DNA from: Pseudomonadota bacterium | GTDB taxonomy: Bacteria; Pseudomonadota; Alphaproteobacteria; Rhizobiales; Rhizobiaceae | Assembly: GCA_023387775.1 (NCBI GenBank) | Contig: JAEWHN010000200.1 | Coordinates: 1 to 9,317 of the forward strand | Direction: 5' to 3' | DNA: 9,317 nucleotides | Part shown: positions 1-6,030 of the stretch, in pieces | Layout: each line of letters opens with the position of its first letter | Numbering within the stretch: position 1 is the stretch's first letter | The notes under the pieces: model-generated | Databases searched by the model: none | What the model was told of the DNA's origin: nothing | The model's input: only the letters and a program-made list of their open reading frames with translations | Program-made: the position numbers and the translations under genes

Positions 1-382
1 CCGGGTCGGAACCGGCCCGGCCAATGAAGCCGGCCCAAAGCGAAAACACCCGCGCATCCACGACAGGCGGCCCGAGATTGGCCGCAATGAAGGCAGCGAG
101 CCGGCGACGGGGGCCGGCACCTTCCATGCCCAGCGCCGCCTTGGCCTGCTCGGTCATGCGGCCGACGATTGCCGCATAGGCCGCCTGCAACAGCTCTTCC
201 TTGCCGGGAAAATAGTGGCGGATGAGCCCGGCGGTGACACCGGCGCGCAAGGCGATGGCGCGCACCGTGGCGCCTTGCAGGCCGCGTTCGGCAACGCAGT
301 CCAGCGTCGCCTCGATCAGGTCCTGTCGCCGCCGCTCCTCGCCCTCGCGGCGGAATTTGCGGCGGGAGGGGACGTCGGTCAT
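1..382 (-). CDS. TetR/AcrR family regulator, BetI-like (partial, C-terminus beyond left edge)
   Basis: This is a DNA-binding transcriptional regulator. Translating the minus strand from the ATG at 382-380 gives 127 residues with no stop before the window edge. The N-terminal domain is a classic TetR helix-turn-helix: a helix at about residues 20-33 (DLIEATLDCVAERG), then the segment from TVRAIALRAGVTAGLIRHYF (39-58) followed by PGKEELL (59-65). The RHYF-x-GK block is the TetR recognition-helix signature and is closest to BetI-type members. The start codon overlaps the stop of the upstream hydrolase gene (ATGA at 382-379), so the two are probably translationally coupled. The context suggests local control of the hydrolase and/or the divergent importer, probably as a repressor relieved by a guanidino or amino-acid ligand. 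That role is inference. About one third of the ligand-binding domain is missing from the window. Confidence 0.9.
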   Translation of the reverse strand, partial: MTDVPSRRKFRREGEERRRQDLIEATLDCVAERGLQGATVRAIALRAGVTAGLIRHYFPGKEELLQAAYAAIVGRMTEQAKAALGMEGAGPRRRLAAFIAANLGPPVVDARVFSLWAGFIGRAGSDP

Positions 383-1251
383 TGGCGCAGGATCGGCCGG
401 GTCAGGCAGGTTGGGCCGCCCTCGCAGGCGATGCACAGCGCATCGGCCTCGAAGGTTTTCACCACGCAGCCGGCGGCCTCCATGGCGGCCTGCGTCTTGG
501 GGAAGCCGGCCACGGCGATCACTTCGCGCGGGGCCGTGGGCAACACGTTGAGGCTGAGGCCGTTGGAGGCGTGGAACTCGTCGGCATCGCCTTGGACCAG
601 CGTGATGCCGCGCCCGCGCAGCAACTGGTAGAATGCCGCCGGCAGAAGCGGCGCATGAACGAGCGCGAGATCGTCGGCCAGCGGGCTGATGACGGACATC
701 AGATGCAGGCAGGCCTCCTCGCCCTGCCACAGCGGCAGGTCGAAGCCCCAGACCTCTACGCCGAGCGGCCCCAGAATATTGGCGAGCTGCTGAATGCCTT
801 CCTGATTGGTGCGCACGCCCCTGCCGACGGCAAGCGTGTGCGCGTCGACCCAGACGCAGTCGCCGCCCTCGATCTGGCCCGGCGCCTCGATGCGGCCGAG
901 GATGGGAATGCCGAGGCGCGCATAGGTCTGCTCGTGCAGCCCCGGCTCGGCTTTGCGCAGAGCCTTGCCCATGGATAGGATCACCGCGCCATGATTGGTC
1001 ATCAGCGAGGGATCGTGGGTGAAGACGGAATCCGAAAGCCCGTCCTCGCGGTCCTCGATCCACTCGATCTTCGCGCCGGAAGCAGCCACCATCTCGGCCA
1101 GCGCGGCGTGCTGGATCGCGGCCCTGGCAGGGTCGAAACCGGGCCCGTAATGCCATGCCGCGTGGTCGGCGCCGCGCATGGAATTGGCGGCGGAGCGCAT
1201 CAGAACACGCCTCAAAGGCGCGGCCATGGACTGAGACCCGAAAGCGTTCAC
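379..1251 (-). CDS. Dimethylargininase/arginine deiminase-like hydrolase (amidinotransferase/pentein family)
   Basis: A cytosolic hydrolase of the guanidine-modifying (pentein) superfamily; members release ammonia or an amine from arginine-like guanidino groups through a Cys thioimidate intermediate. With the GTG start at 1251 the protein has 290 residues, a usual length for dimethylargininase-like enzymes. Landmarks visible are FTHDP (77-81), EGGD (128-131, substrate/catalytic acid), the catalytic-type His183 in CLHLMSV, and Cys282 in EGGPTCLTRP near the C-terminus. The order acid-His-Cys is as expected. I chose GTG 1251 because a GGAGAGG ribosome site (1263-1257) lies 5 bases upstream. GTG 1257 would fall inside that site, and ATG 1227 is a weaker alternative. 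It is followed directly by the TetR gene with a 4-base overlap and is divergent from a basic amino acid importer, which supports catabolism of an arginine derivative. The substrate (dimethylarginine, arginine, another guanidino acid) is not determinable here. Confidence 0.85.
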   Translation of the reverse strand: MNAFGSQSMAAPLRRVLMRSAANSMRGADHAAWHYGPGFDPARAAIQHAALAEMVAASGAKIEWIEDREDGLSDSVFTHDPSLMTNHGAVILSMGKALRKAEPGLHEQTYARLGIPILGRIEAPGQIEGGDCVWVDAHTLAVGRGVRTNQEGIQQLANILGPLGVEVWGFDLPLWQGEEACLHLMSVISPLADDLALVHAPLLPAAFYQLLRGRGITLVQGDADEFHASNGLSLNVLPTAPREVIAVAGFPKTQAAMEAAGCVVKTFEADALCIACEGGPTCLTRPILRQ

Positions 1252-1279
1252 GAGCACCTCTCCAGGGTGAAAAAAATCA

Positions 1280-1291
1280 ATGAAATTTCAT
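1280..1291. promoter_or_regulatory. Short perfect palindrome ATGAAATTTCAT in the hydrolase leader
   Basis: A 12-base perfect palindrome lies downstream of the putative hydrolase -10 and upstream of its ribosome site. It could be a second regulator half-site. Because it is AT-rich and short, it could also be chance. No specific regulator is recognised. Confidence 0.25.
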
Positions 1292-1301
1292 GCCGGCGCT
1301 A

Positions 1302-1329
1302 TTTATACACTTGCATAACAACCCCGCAA
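1302..1329 (-). promoter_or_regulatory. Putative sigma-70 promoter for the hydrolase-TetR operon
   Basis: Read on the minus strand, a -35-like TTGCGG (1329-1324) is followed after 16 bases by TATAAA (1307-1302). The -10 matches the consensus well and sits in an AT-rich island that stands out in this GC-rich window. The predicted start would be near 1295, leaving a leader of about 45 bases to the GTG at 1251. The match is by eye only. Confidence 0.5.
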
Positions 1330-1332
1330 GTG
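1308..1332. promoter_or_regulatory. Inverted repeat CACTTGC-N11-GCAAGTG, candidate operator
   Basis: Perfect 7-base arms at 1308-1314 and 1326-1332 are separated by 11 bases. The repeat lies between and over the -35 and -10 elements of the putative hydrolase-TetR promoter, in the intergenic region shared with the divergent importer. This is the expected place for an autoregulatory TetR-family operator, although the adjacent regulator gene is only circumstantial evidence for the partner. Confidence 0.45.
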
Positions 1333-1461
1333 CCGTAATGAACAGGATTGACGGGCCCGCGCAGACGGGTCCATGCTGATCTTGGGGAGGATCGCGCTGG
1401 GCATGATGAGCAGCCACACACGTTGTCGACGAATCACCTGGCGTTGCGGGGAGCGCCGGGA

Positions 1462-2277
1462 ATGAACGCCGAGGAGGCTGCTGAAACTGCACCGGGCCAG
1501 GCGTCGAACGGCGCCGCCGAAGCCATCCGCATCGAGAACCTGCACAAGAAATTCGGCGAACTGCACGTGCTGAAGGGCGTGTCGCTGACGGCGCGCGACG
1601 GCGACGTGGTGGCGATCATCGGCGGGTCCGGTTCCGGCAAGTCGACGCTGCTGCGCTGCATCAACTGCCTGGAGAACCCCACCAGCGGCCTCATCCGCGT
1701 CAACGGCGAGGAAATCCGCCTCAAGCGCGACAGCCATGGCAACGGCACGCCCGCCGACCGCCGCCAGATCGAGCGCATCCGCTCGCGGCTCGGCATGGTG
1801 TTCCAGAGCTTCAACCTGTGGAGCCACATGACGCTGCTGGAGAACGTCATCGAGGTTCCTGTGCATGTGCTGGGCGTCAGGCGCGAGGACGCGATCGTCA
1901 CCGCCGAGAAGCTGCTGGCGCGGGTGGGGCTCTCCGACAAGAGCGACGTCTATCCGGCCTTCCTCTCGGGCGGCCAGCAGCAGCGCGGCGCGATCGCGCG
2001 GGCGCTGGCCATCCAACCCCGCGTCATGCTGTTCGACGAGCCGACCTCGGCGCTCGACCCCGAACTGGTCGGCGAAGTGCTGCGGGTGATCGGCGACCTC
2101 GCGCGCGAGGGGCGCACCATGATTCTCGTGACCCACGAAATGAAATTCGCCCGCGAGGTCGCGAGCCATGTGATCTACCTCCACAACGGGCAGGTGGAGG
2201 AGGAAGGGCCGCCGGAGCAGATTTTCGGCGCGCCCAAATCGGAACGACTCAAACAATTCATCCGCAACATCGGCTGA
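1462..2277 (+). CDS. Polar amino acid ABC transporter ATP-binding protein (HisP/ArtP/OccP-like)
   Basis: The cytoplasmic ATPase that powers the importer encoded by the next three genes. The protein has 271 residues, within the family's range. All ABC motifs are intact: Walker A GGSGSGKST (54-62), Q-loop in VFQSFNLW (Gln115), signature LSGGQ (168-172), Walker B VMLFDE (188-193) and switch His225 in THEM. The stretch FNLWSHMTLLENV is characteristic of the histidine/lysine/arginine/octopine uptake subgroup. The reading frame stays open upstream to a TTG at 1348, but the sequence before 1462 looks non-coding. ATG 1462 has GGGGAG (1448-1453) 8 bases ahead and starts a normal-sized N-terminus. The first 20 residues are Ala/Glu-rich and probably disordered. 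It is first gene of the operon, with 53 bases to the binding-protein gene. Confidence 0.95.
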   Translation: MNAEEAAETAPGQASNGAAEAIRIENLHKKFGELHVLKGVSLTARDGDVVAIIGGSGSGKSTLLRCINCLENPTSGLIRVNGEEIRLKRDSHGNGTPADRRQIERIRSRLGMVFQSFNLWSHMTLLENVIEVPVHVLGVRREDAIVTAEKLLARVGLSDKSDVYPAFLSGGQQQRGAIARALAIQPRVMLFDEPTSALDPELVGEVLRVIGDLAREGRTMILVTHEMKFAREVASHVIYLHNGQVEEEGPPEQIFGAPKSERLKQFIRNIG

Positions 2278-2330
2278 TGCAAGCGGAAGAAACAACGGGA
2301 ACACTCAACAATTACAAGGGAGTCTTGCAA

Positions 2331-3113
2331 ATGATCAAAGGTTTCAAGGCGGCAACGGCCGCGTTGGTGCTGGCCGTGGCGGGCATGGGCGTCGCGCAGG
2401 CCGATTCGTTGAAGGTGGGCATCGCCGCGGAGCCCTATCCGCCCTTTGCCGCGCCGGATGCCTCGGGCACGTGGGGCGGCTGGGAAGTCGAGATCGCCAA
2501 GGCGCTGTGCGCGGAAGCCAAGCTCGAATGCGAAATCACGCCCATTTCCTGGGACGGCATCATCCCGGCGCTGACCACCAAGAAGATCGACATGATCACG
2601 GCATCGATGTCGATCACCGCCGAGCGTGAGAAGACCATCGCCTTCTCCGACAAGTACTACAATACGCCCACCGGCATCATCGGCCCGAAGGGCGACACCT
2701 TCGACGCCACGCCCGAGGGGCTGAAGGGCAAGATCATCGGCGTGCAGGTTTCGACCATCCACGAGGCGTATGCCAAGAAGCATTTCGGCCCCACCGCGGC
2801 TGAGATCAAGATCTACCAGACCCAGGACGAGGCCAATGCCGACCTCGCCGCCGGCCGCGTCGACGCCGTGCAGGCCGACGCCATCGCCCTCAAGGATTTC
2901 CTGGACACCGACCAGGGCAAGGAATGCTGCGACATGAAGGGCAATGTCGTGGACGATCCGGAAGTGCTGGGCAAGGGCGTAGGCGTGGGCCTGCGCAAGG
3001 AAGACACCGACCTGCGGGACAAGATGAACGCCGCCATCGCGGCGATCCGCTCCAACGGCAAGTACGACGAGATCGCGAAGAAGTATTTCGACTTCGACAT
3101 CTACGGCGGCTGA
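2331..3113 (+). CDS. Periplasmic basic/polar amino acid-binding protein (HisJ/ArgT-like)
   Basis: The solute receptor of the importer, 260 residues. A Sec signal peptide (positive start MIKGFK, hydrophobic core 7-22) ends at AQA|D (24/25). There is no lipobox cysteine, so the mature protein should be soluble in the periplasm. Features of the HisJ/LAO family are Tyr36-x-x-Phe39 in the first ligand loop, the SITAERE segment with Arg99 (carboxylate-binding Arg of the family), IAFSDKYY (103-110), and an acidic pair in GRVDAVQAD (Asp178, Asp183) near the amino-group site. Cys60 and Cys67 have the same 7-residue spacing as the structural disulfide of LAO/HisJ. The position equivalent to the LAO side-chain-binding Asp appears to be Ala33 with Glu34 next to it, so specificity may differ from plain lysine/arginine. 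ATG 2331 has AAGGGAG (2316-2322) 8 bases upstream. It is typically the most highly expressed gene of such operons. Confidence 0.93.
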   Translation: MIKGFKAATAALVLAVAGMGVAQADSLKVGIAAEPYPPFAAPDASGTWGGWEVEIAKALCAEAKLECEITPISWDGIIPALTTKKIDMITASMSITAEREKTIAFSDKYYNTPTGIIGPKGDTFDATPEGLKGKIIGVQVSTIHEAYAKKHFGPTAAEIKIYQTQDEANADLAAGRVDAVQADAIALKDFLDTDQGKECCDMKGNVVDDPEVLGKGVGVGLRKEDTDLRDKMNAAIAAIRSNGKYDEIAKKYFDFDIYGG

Positions 3114-3156
3114 GCCGCGGCGCCAGTGTCGCCGGCGGCCGCCCGCGCGCTTCGTT

Positions 3157-3182
3157 CCCGTGCCTTCGGTTGGAGGCACGGG
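3157..3182 (+). repeat. Stem-loop downstream of the binding-protein gene
   Basis: CCCGTGCCT (3157-3165) and AGGCACGGG (3174-3182) form a perfect 9-pair stem with an 8-base loop, 43 bases after the binding-protein stop. A competing 6-pair stem, CGGGGC (3179-3184) with GCCCCG (3196-3201), overlaps its right arm. There is no U-tract, so it is more likely an mRNA-stabilising or processing element, or a partial attenuator, than a simple terminator. Confidence 0.5.
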
Positions 3183-3290
3183 GCTGAGCCGGGATGCCCC
3201 GTGTCTGCCTCGGCGCATCGCCTGCCACCCGGGCACGCTTGCGGCGGACGCGACAAGGCCGCACCTACCGGAATTGCGAATACGCCGGCG

Positions 3291-3320
3291 CTGCCCTTCC
3301 CCGCCCGCGGGGAACGGCAG
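3291..3320 (+). repeat. Long GC-rich palindromic hairpin between binding protein and permease genes
   Basis: The two 13-base arms (3291-3303 and 3308-3320) pair at 12 of 13 positions, with one C-C mismatch, around a CCCG loop. The core is TTCCCCG-CCCG-CGGGGAA. This resembles the abundant rhizobial intergenic palindromes, whose cores are also runs of C pairing with runs of G, but I cannot confirm a family. It sits 62 bases before the permease start and could limit expression of the permeases relative to the binding protein. The rest of the 269-base gap (3114-3382) shows no gene: the open frame there is Arg-rich and composition-driven. Confidence 0.55.
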
Positions 3321-3382
3321 GCGGTGTCAGGATAAGGGCCAGACCCATCGAGACCTTTCTCTCGCCCCTTCTTCAGAGCGGA

Positions 3383-4099
3383 GTGATCGAACTCCTCTCC
3401 CCCGCCCCGCCGGGCTGGGGCGGCAACCTGCTGCGCGGCCTGGCCAATTCGGTGCAGATCGCCATCGGCGCCTTCGGCCTCGGCCTCGTCATCGGCACGG
3501 CCGGCGCCTATGGCAAGCTCTATGGCGGGCCGATCGTGCGCGACCTGCTGGAAATCTACACGACGGTGGTGCGTGCGGTCCCGGAGCTGGTGCTGATCCT
3601 GCTGCTCTATTATGCCGGCACCGATCTCATCAACCGCGTGCTTGAGGCCGCCGGCTATTCCCGCATCGACATCAGCGGGCTGGTGGCGGGCATCGTCGTG
3701 CTCGGCGTGGTGCAGGGCGCCTATTCGACCGAGGTGCTGCGCGGCGCCATCCTTGCCGTGCCGCAGGGCCAGATCGAGGCAGCGCGCGCCTATGGCATGT
3801 CGCCCGGCAAGATGCTGCGCCGCATTACGCTGCCGGCCATGCTGCCCTATGCCATACCGGGCCTGGCCAATCTGTGGCTGATCGCTACCAAGGATACCGC
3901 GCTTCTGGCGGTGGTGGGTTTCAACGAGCTGACGCTGGAGACGCGGCAGGCCGCCGGCTCCACCAAGGCCTATTTCACCTTCTTCCTGGCTGCCGGCGTG
4001 CTCTACCTGCTGCTGACGCTGTTTTCCTCCGCGATAATCGGGCGCGTGGAGCGTTGGTCGCGGCGCGGGATGCCATCGGTCGCGGAGGGCAGAACATGA
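3383..4099 (+). CDS. Amino acid ABC transporter permease (HisQ-like)
   Basis: The first of two inner-membrane permeases of the importer, 238 residues from the GTG at 3383. Several hydrophobic segments are visible, for example around SVQIAIGAFGLGLVIGTAGA, LVLILLLYYAGTDLI, LVAGIVVLGVVQGAY and FFLAAGVLYLLLTLF. The cytoplasmic EAA loop that contacts the ATPase is clear: VPQGQIEAARAYGM with EAARAYGM at 132-139. The frame is open back to beyond 3194, but the translation upstream of VIELLSPAPPGWGG does not look like protein. The family normally starts with a short leader of the type M-x-LLS-x-x-x-x-GWG, so GTG 3383 is preferred despite a weak ribosome site (AGAG only 4 bases away). The stop overlaps the start of the next permease (ATGA at 4096-4099), indicating coupled translation and a heterodimeric channel. 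Confidence 0.88.
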   Translation: MIELLSPAPPGWGGNLLRGLANSVQIAIGAFGLGLVIGTAGAYGKLYGGPIVRDLLEIYTTVVRAVPELVLILLLYYAGTDLINRVLEAAGYSRIDISGLVAGIVVLGVVQGAYSTEVLRGAILAVPQGQIEAARAYGMSPGKMLRRITLPAMLPYAIPGLANLWLIATKDTALLAVVGFNELTLETRQAAGSTKAYFTFFLAAGVLYLLLTLFSSAIIGRVERWSRRGMPSVAEGRT

Positions 4100-4908
4100 C
4101 CATCAGCCTCGCCGACGACACGAAGCCCCGGCAGCGACCGCAGGGCTGGCTGCAGCCGCACCGCATCGGCCTGATCGCGGTGGCTGCGGGGCTGGTGGCC
4201 GCAGCAGCCATGTTCATGCGCTGGGACTGGCTGCCGAACTATTACGGCCTGGCGCTGGCCGGCATCTGGCGCACCATCTGGATGCTGGTCGTCACTTGCG
4301 CCGTTGGTTTCATGATCGCGGTGCCGCTGGGGCTTGCGCAGGCCGCCGGCCCACGCTGGCTGGCCTGGCCGGCCAAGGCCTTCTGCACTGCCATTCGCGG
4401 CACACCGCTGCTCTTGCAGCTGTGGCTGCTCTATTTCGGCCTCGGCTCGCTGTTCCCGCAATTTCCATGGATCAGGCAGTCCGAGCTGTGGCCATACCTG
4501 CGCCAGGCATGGCCCTATGGCGTACTGGCGCTGACGCTGTCCTTTGCGGCCTACGAGGGCGAGGTGATGCGCGGAGCCTTTGCCGGCGTGCCGCGCGGCC
4601 AGTTGGAGGCCGCCCGCGCCTTCGGCATGCGGCGCTGGAAGATCTTCCGCCGCATCTGGCTGCCGCAGGCGGTGAGCCGCGCCCTGCCGACGCTGGCCGG
4701 CGAGACCGTGCTGCAGCTGAAGGCGACGCCGCTGGTGGCCACCATCACCGTGGTCGACATCTACGCCGTCGCCTCACGGGTGCGGCAGGACACGTTCATC
4801 GTCTACGAGCCGCTGCTGCTCCTGGCGCTGGTCTATCTGTGCGTCACCGGCATCATCGTCTTCGCCTTCCGCCGGCTGGAGGCGAGGATTCCGGCGCGGC
4901 TCGGATAG
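4096..4908 (+). CDS. Amino acid ABC transporter permease (HisM-like)
   Basis: The second permease of the importer, 270 residues. It begins with a polar cytoplasmic tail (MTISLADDTKPRQRPQGW) and then a first hydrophobic segment at about 24-41. Further membrane stretches follow, including IWMLVVTCAVGFMIAVPLGL, LLLQLWLLYFGLGSLF and a C-terminal LLLLALVYLCVTGIIVFAF. The IRGTPLLLQLWLLYFGL block is highly typical of HisM/ArtM/GlnP-type permeases. The EAA loop VPRGQLEAARAFGM is intact, with EAARAFGM at 171-178. The ATG overlaps the stop of the preceding permease gene. It closes the four-gene importer operon; no intrinsic terminator with a T-run is visible after it. Confidence 0.92.
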   Translation: MTISLADDTKPRQRPQGWLQPHRIGLIAVAAGLVAAAAMFMRWDWLPNYYGLALAGIWRTIWMLVVTCAVGFMIAVPLGLAQAAGPRWLAWPAKAFCTAIRGTPLLLQLWLLYFGLGSLFPQFPWIRQSELWPYLRQAWPYGVLALTLSFAAYEGEVMRGAFAGVPRGQLEAARAFGMRRWKIFRRIWLPQAVSRALPTLAGETVLQLKATPLVATITVVDIYAVASRVRQDTFIVYEPLLLLALVYLCVTGIIVFAFRRLEARIPARLG

Positions 4909-4963
4909 AGCCGCCCCCGAAAGCCTCTCCCGCATCGACGAAATTCGGCCCGGTGCTGCCGGC

Positions 4964-5004
4964 TTGATTTCCGTCAATGCGCGCCTTCGTGCCCCCTCCA
5001 GAAT
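4964..5004 (+). promoter_or_regulatory. FNR/FixK-type box with -10 element, class II promoter of the unknown-HPF operon
   Basis: TTGATTTCCGTCAA (4964-4977) matches the FNR/FixK pattern TTGAT-N4-ATCAA in 9 of 10 informative bases. CAGAAT (4999-5004, 4 of 6 to TATAAT) follows after 21 bases, close to the 22-base gap of class II FNR promoters. The start of transcription would be near 5012, giving a leader of about 45 bases to the ATG at 5056. It lies in the 147-base gap (4909-5055), which otherwise holds nothing recognised. Confidence 0.7.
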
Positions 5005-5055
5005 AGGCCAGTTCGTGAAAGCTGGAATGTCGCAACGACAGATCAGAGCTTGGCC

Positions 5056-5295
5056 ATGAAACTGTCAGCCGAAGACATTCGCCGCACCTGCGGCGACCTG
5101 CCCGATTGGAAGCTCAACGAAATACAGGCGAGCGGCGCCGATCTGGACGATCTGAAGCAGGCGCTCGCCTGGTGCGCCGGCGACGATGAGACCACGCCGA
5201 TGCGGCACATACCTCCGGGCAGCGCCGCCGCCAGGGTCTACGACGTCCTCATGGCCGGCGAAGAAGACGACGACCGCGATGGCGGCCGCATGTGA
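5056..5295 (+). CDS. Small conserved-looking hypothetical protein (79 residues)
   Basis: I do not recognise a named domain. The protein is 79 residues, soluble, without signal peptide or membrane segment. It reads as a small helical N-terminal region (LSAEDIRRTCGDLPDWKLNE, then a DLDDLKQALAWCAGDDE block), followed by a short PPGSAAARVYDVLMA helix and a very acidic tail (GEEDDDRDGG). Two cysteines (in RRTC and AWC) are present, without a metal-binding pattern. Codon use and sensible protein composition argue that it is real. ATG 5056 is preferred over TTG 5050; the ribosome site is weak (AGAG-like at 5045-5048). It stands between an FNR/FixK-type promoter and the hibernation factor gene 45 bases downstream, so it is likely co-transcribed with that gene and part of the same low-oxygen response. 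Function is unknown. Confidence 0.7.
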   Translation: MKLSAEDIRRTCGDLPDWKLNEIQASGADLDDLKQALAWCAGDDETTPMRHIPPGSAAARVYDVLMAGEEDDDRDGGRM

Positions 5296-5340
5296 ATTCT
5301 CTGCCGATCGGCCAGCCGGGCAAAACGAGAGAGCACCACC

Positions 5341-5895
5341 ATGGAGATAACCCCTCAGATCCGGTTTCGGGGCATGGACCCCTCGCCTGCCGTGGAAGCC
5401 GCCTTGCGCGAGCGGATCGACCGGCTGGAGCGCTTCCACGAGCGCATCACTTCCTGCAATGTCGTGGTCGAGGCCCCGCACCGGCACGGGCGCAAGGGCA
5501 AGATCTACCATGTCAGCGTCGAGCTCACCGTGCCCGGCCGCCAGATCTTCGTGGGCAGGGAGCGCGAGGAGAACCACGCCCACGAGGATGTCTATGTCGC
5601 CATACGCGACAGCTTCAATGCCGCCCAGCGCCAGCTTGAGGACGCGGTGCGCGAGATGAGCGGCCACCGGGTCAAGCCGCATCCGGAGAAGATGCAGGGC
5701 ACGGTGGTGCGGCTGGTGCCGGAGGAAGGCTTCGGCTTCATCGCCGCGCCCGACGGCCGCGAATTCTTCTTCCGGCGCGAAAGCATGGTGTCGCCCACCC
5801 TGTGGGAGAAGCTGGAGACCGGCACGGACGTCCACTTCACCGAGCATGAGGGCGAAAAGGGCCCCTACGCTTCAGCGGTTGCGCCGGTTTCATGA
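5341..5895 (+). CDS. Ribosome hibernation factor (HPF/RaiA domain) fused to a cold-shock domain
   Basis: A cytosolic ribosome-associated protein of 184 residues. The N-terminal part (about 1-105) is an HPF/RaiA (S30AE/sigma-54 modulation) domain. It starts ITPQIRFRGMDPSPAVEAAL, continues with GKIYHVSVELTVPGRQIFV, and ends in the highly typical AHEDVYVAIRDSFNAAQRQLED. Such domains bind the 30S subunit across the mRNA and tRNA channel and silence ribosomes in stress. After a short linker, residues about 119-182 form a cold-shock (OB-fold) domain: GTVVRLVPEEGFGFI (120-134), with the RNP1-like GFGFI, and DGREFFFRRESM in place of the usual VFVH RNP2 stretch. Long HPF proteins usually carry a different C-terminal dimerisation domain, so this architecture is notable. 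GAGAGAG (5327-5333) lies 7 bases before the ATG. It is second in the operon driven by the FNR/FixK-type promoter at 4964. Confidence 0.92.
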   Translation: MEITPQIRFRGMDPSPAVEAALRERIDRLERFHERITSCNVVVEAPHRHGRKGKIYHVSVELTVPGRQIFVGREREENHAHEDVYVAIRDSFNAAQRQLEDAVREMSGHRVKPHPEKMQGTVVRLVPEEGFGFIAAPDGREFFFRRESMVSPTLWEKLETGTDVHFTEHEGEKGPYASAVAPVS

Positions 5896-5985
5896 ATGCT
5901 TGTTGAGATCGTGGGCAGCACTTTAGCCATGCCCTGCGCGCGCCGGCCGTTTCTCCGCACGCTGGCCGGTCCTGTCCTGTAAGTT

Positions 5986-6007
5986 GCGAACGGCAACCGC
6001 CGTTCGC
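5986..6007. terminator. Hairpin between convergent genes, possible bidirectional terminator
   Basis: GCGAACGGC (5986-5994) and GCCGTTCGC (5999-6007) form a perfect 9-pair stem with an AACC loop. It lies in the 135-base gap between the convergent hibernation-factor and GYD genes, 24 bases past the GYD stop. It has no T-run on either strand, so intrinsic termination is doubtful. A blocking or 3'-protecting structure is as likely. A second, weaker pairing (CCGGCC 5943-5948 with GGCCGG 5964-5969) is nearby. Confidence 0.4.
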
Positions 6008-6030
6008 TGCCGGCGATGCCGCCTTCGCAA

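Noticed and set aside
382..978. Plus-strand open frame over the pentein hydrolase gene
   Set aside because: Gly/Ala/Arg-rich composition with no motif, antisense to an intact catalytic gene.
1303..2304. Minus-strand open frame of 333 residues opposite the ATPase gene
   Set aside because: Antisense of a complete ABC ATPase with all motifs, and its own translation shows no domain. The same reasoning applies to 2175-3236 (minus) opposite the binding protein.
1818..2330. N-terminal extension of the binding-protein frame upstream to 1818
   Set aside because: It overlaps the ATPase gene in another frame and would bury the signal peptide; ATG 2331 with AAGGGAG is the true start.
3126..3335. Small plus-strand frame in the binding protein-permease gap
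   Set aside because: Arg/Ala/Gly-rich, no ribosome site, and it spans both stem-loops; not supported as a gene.
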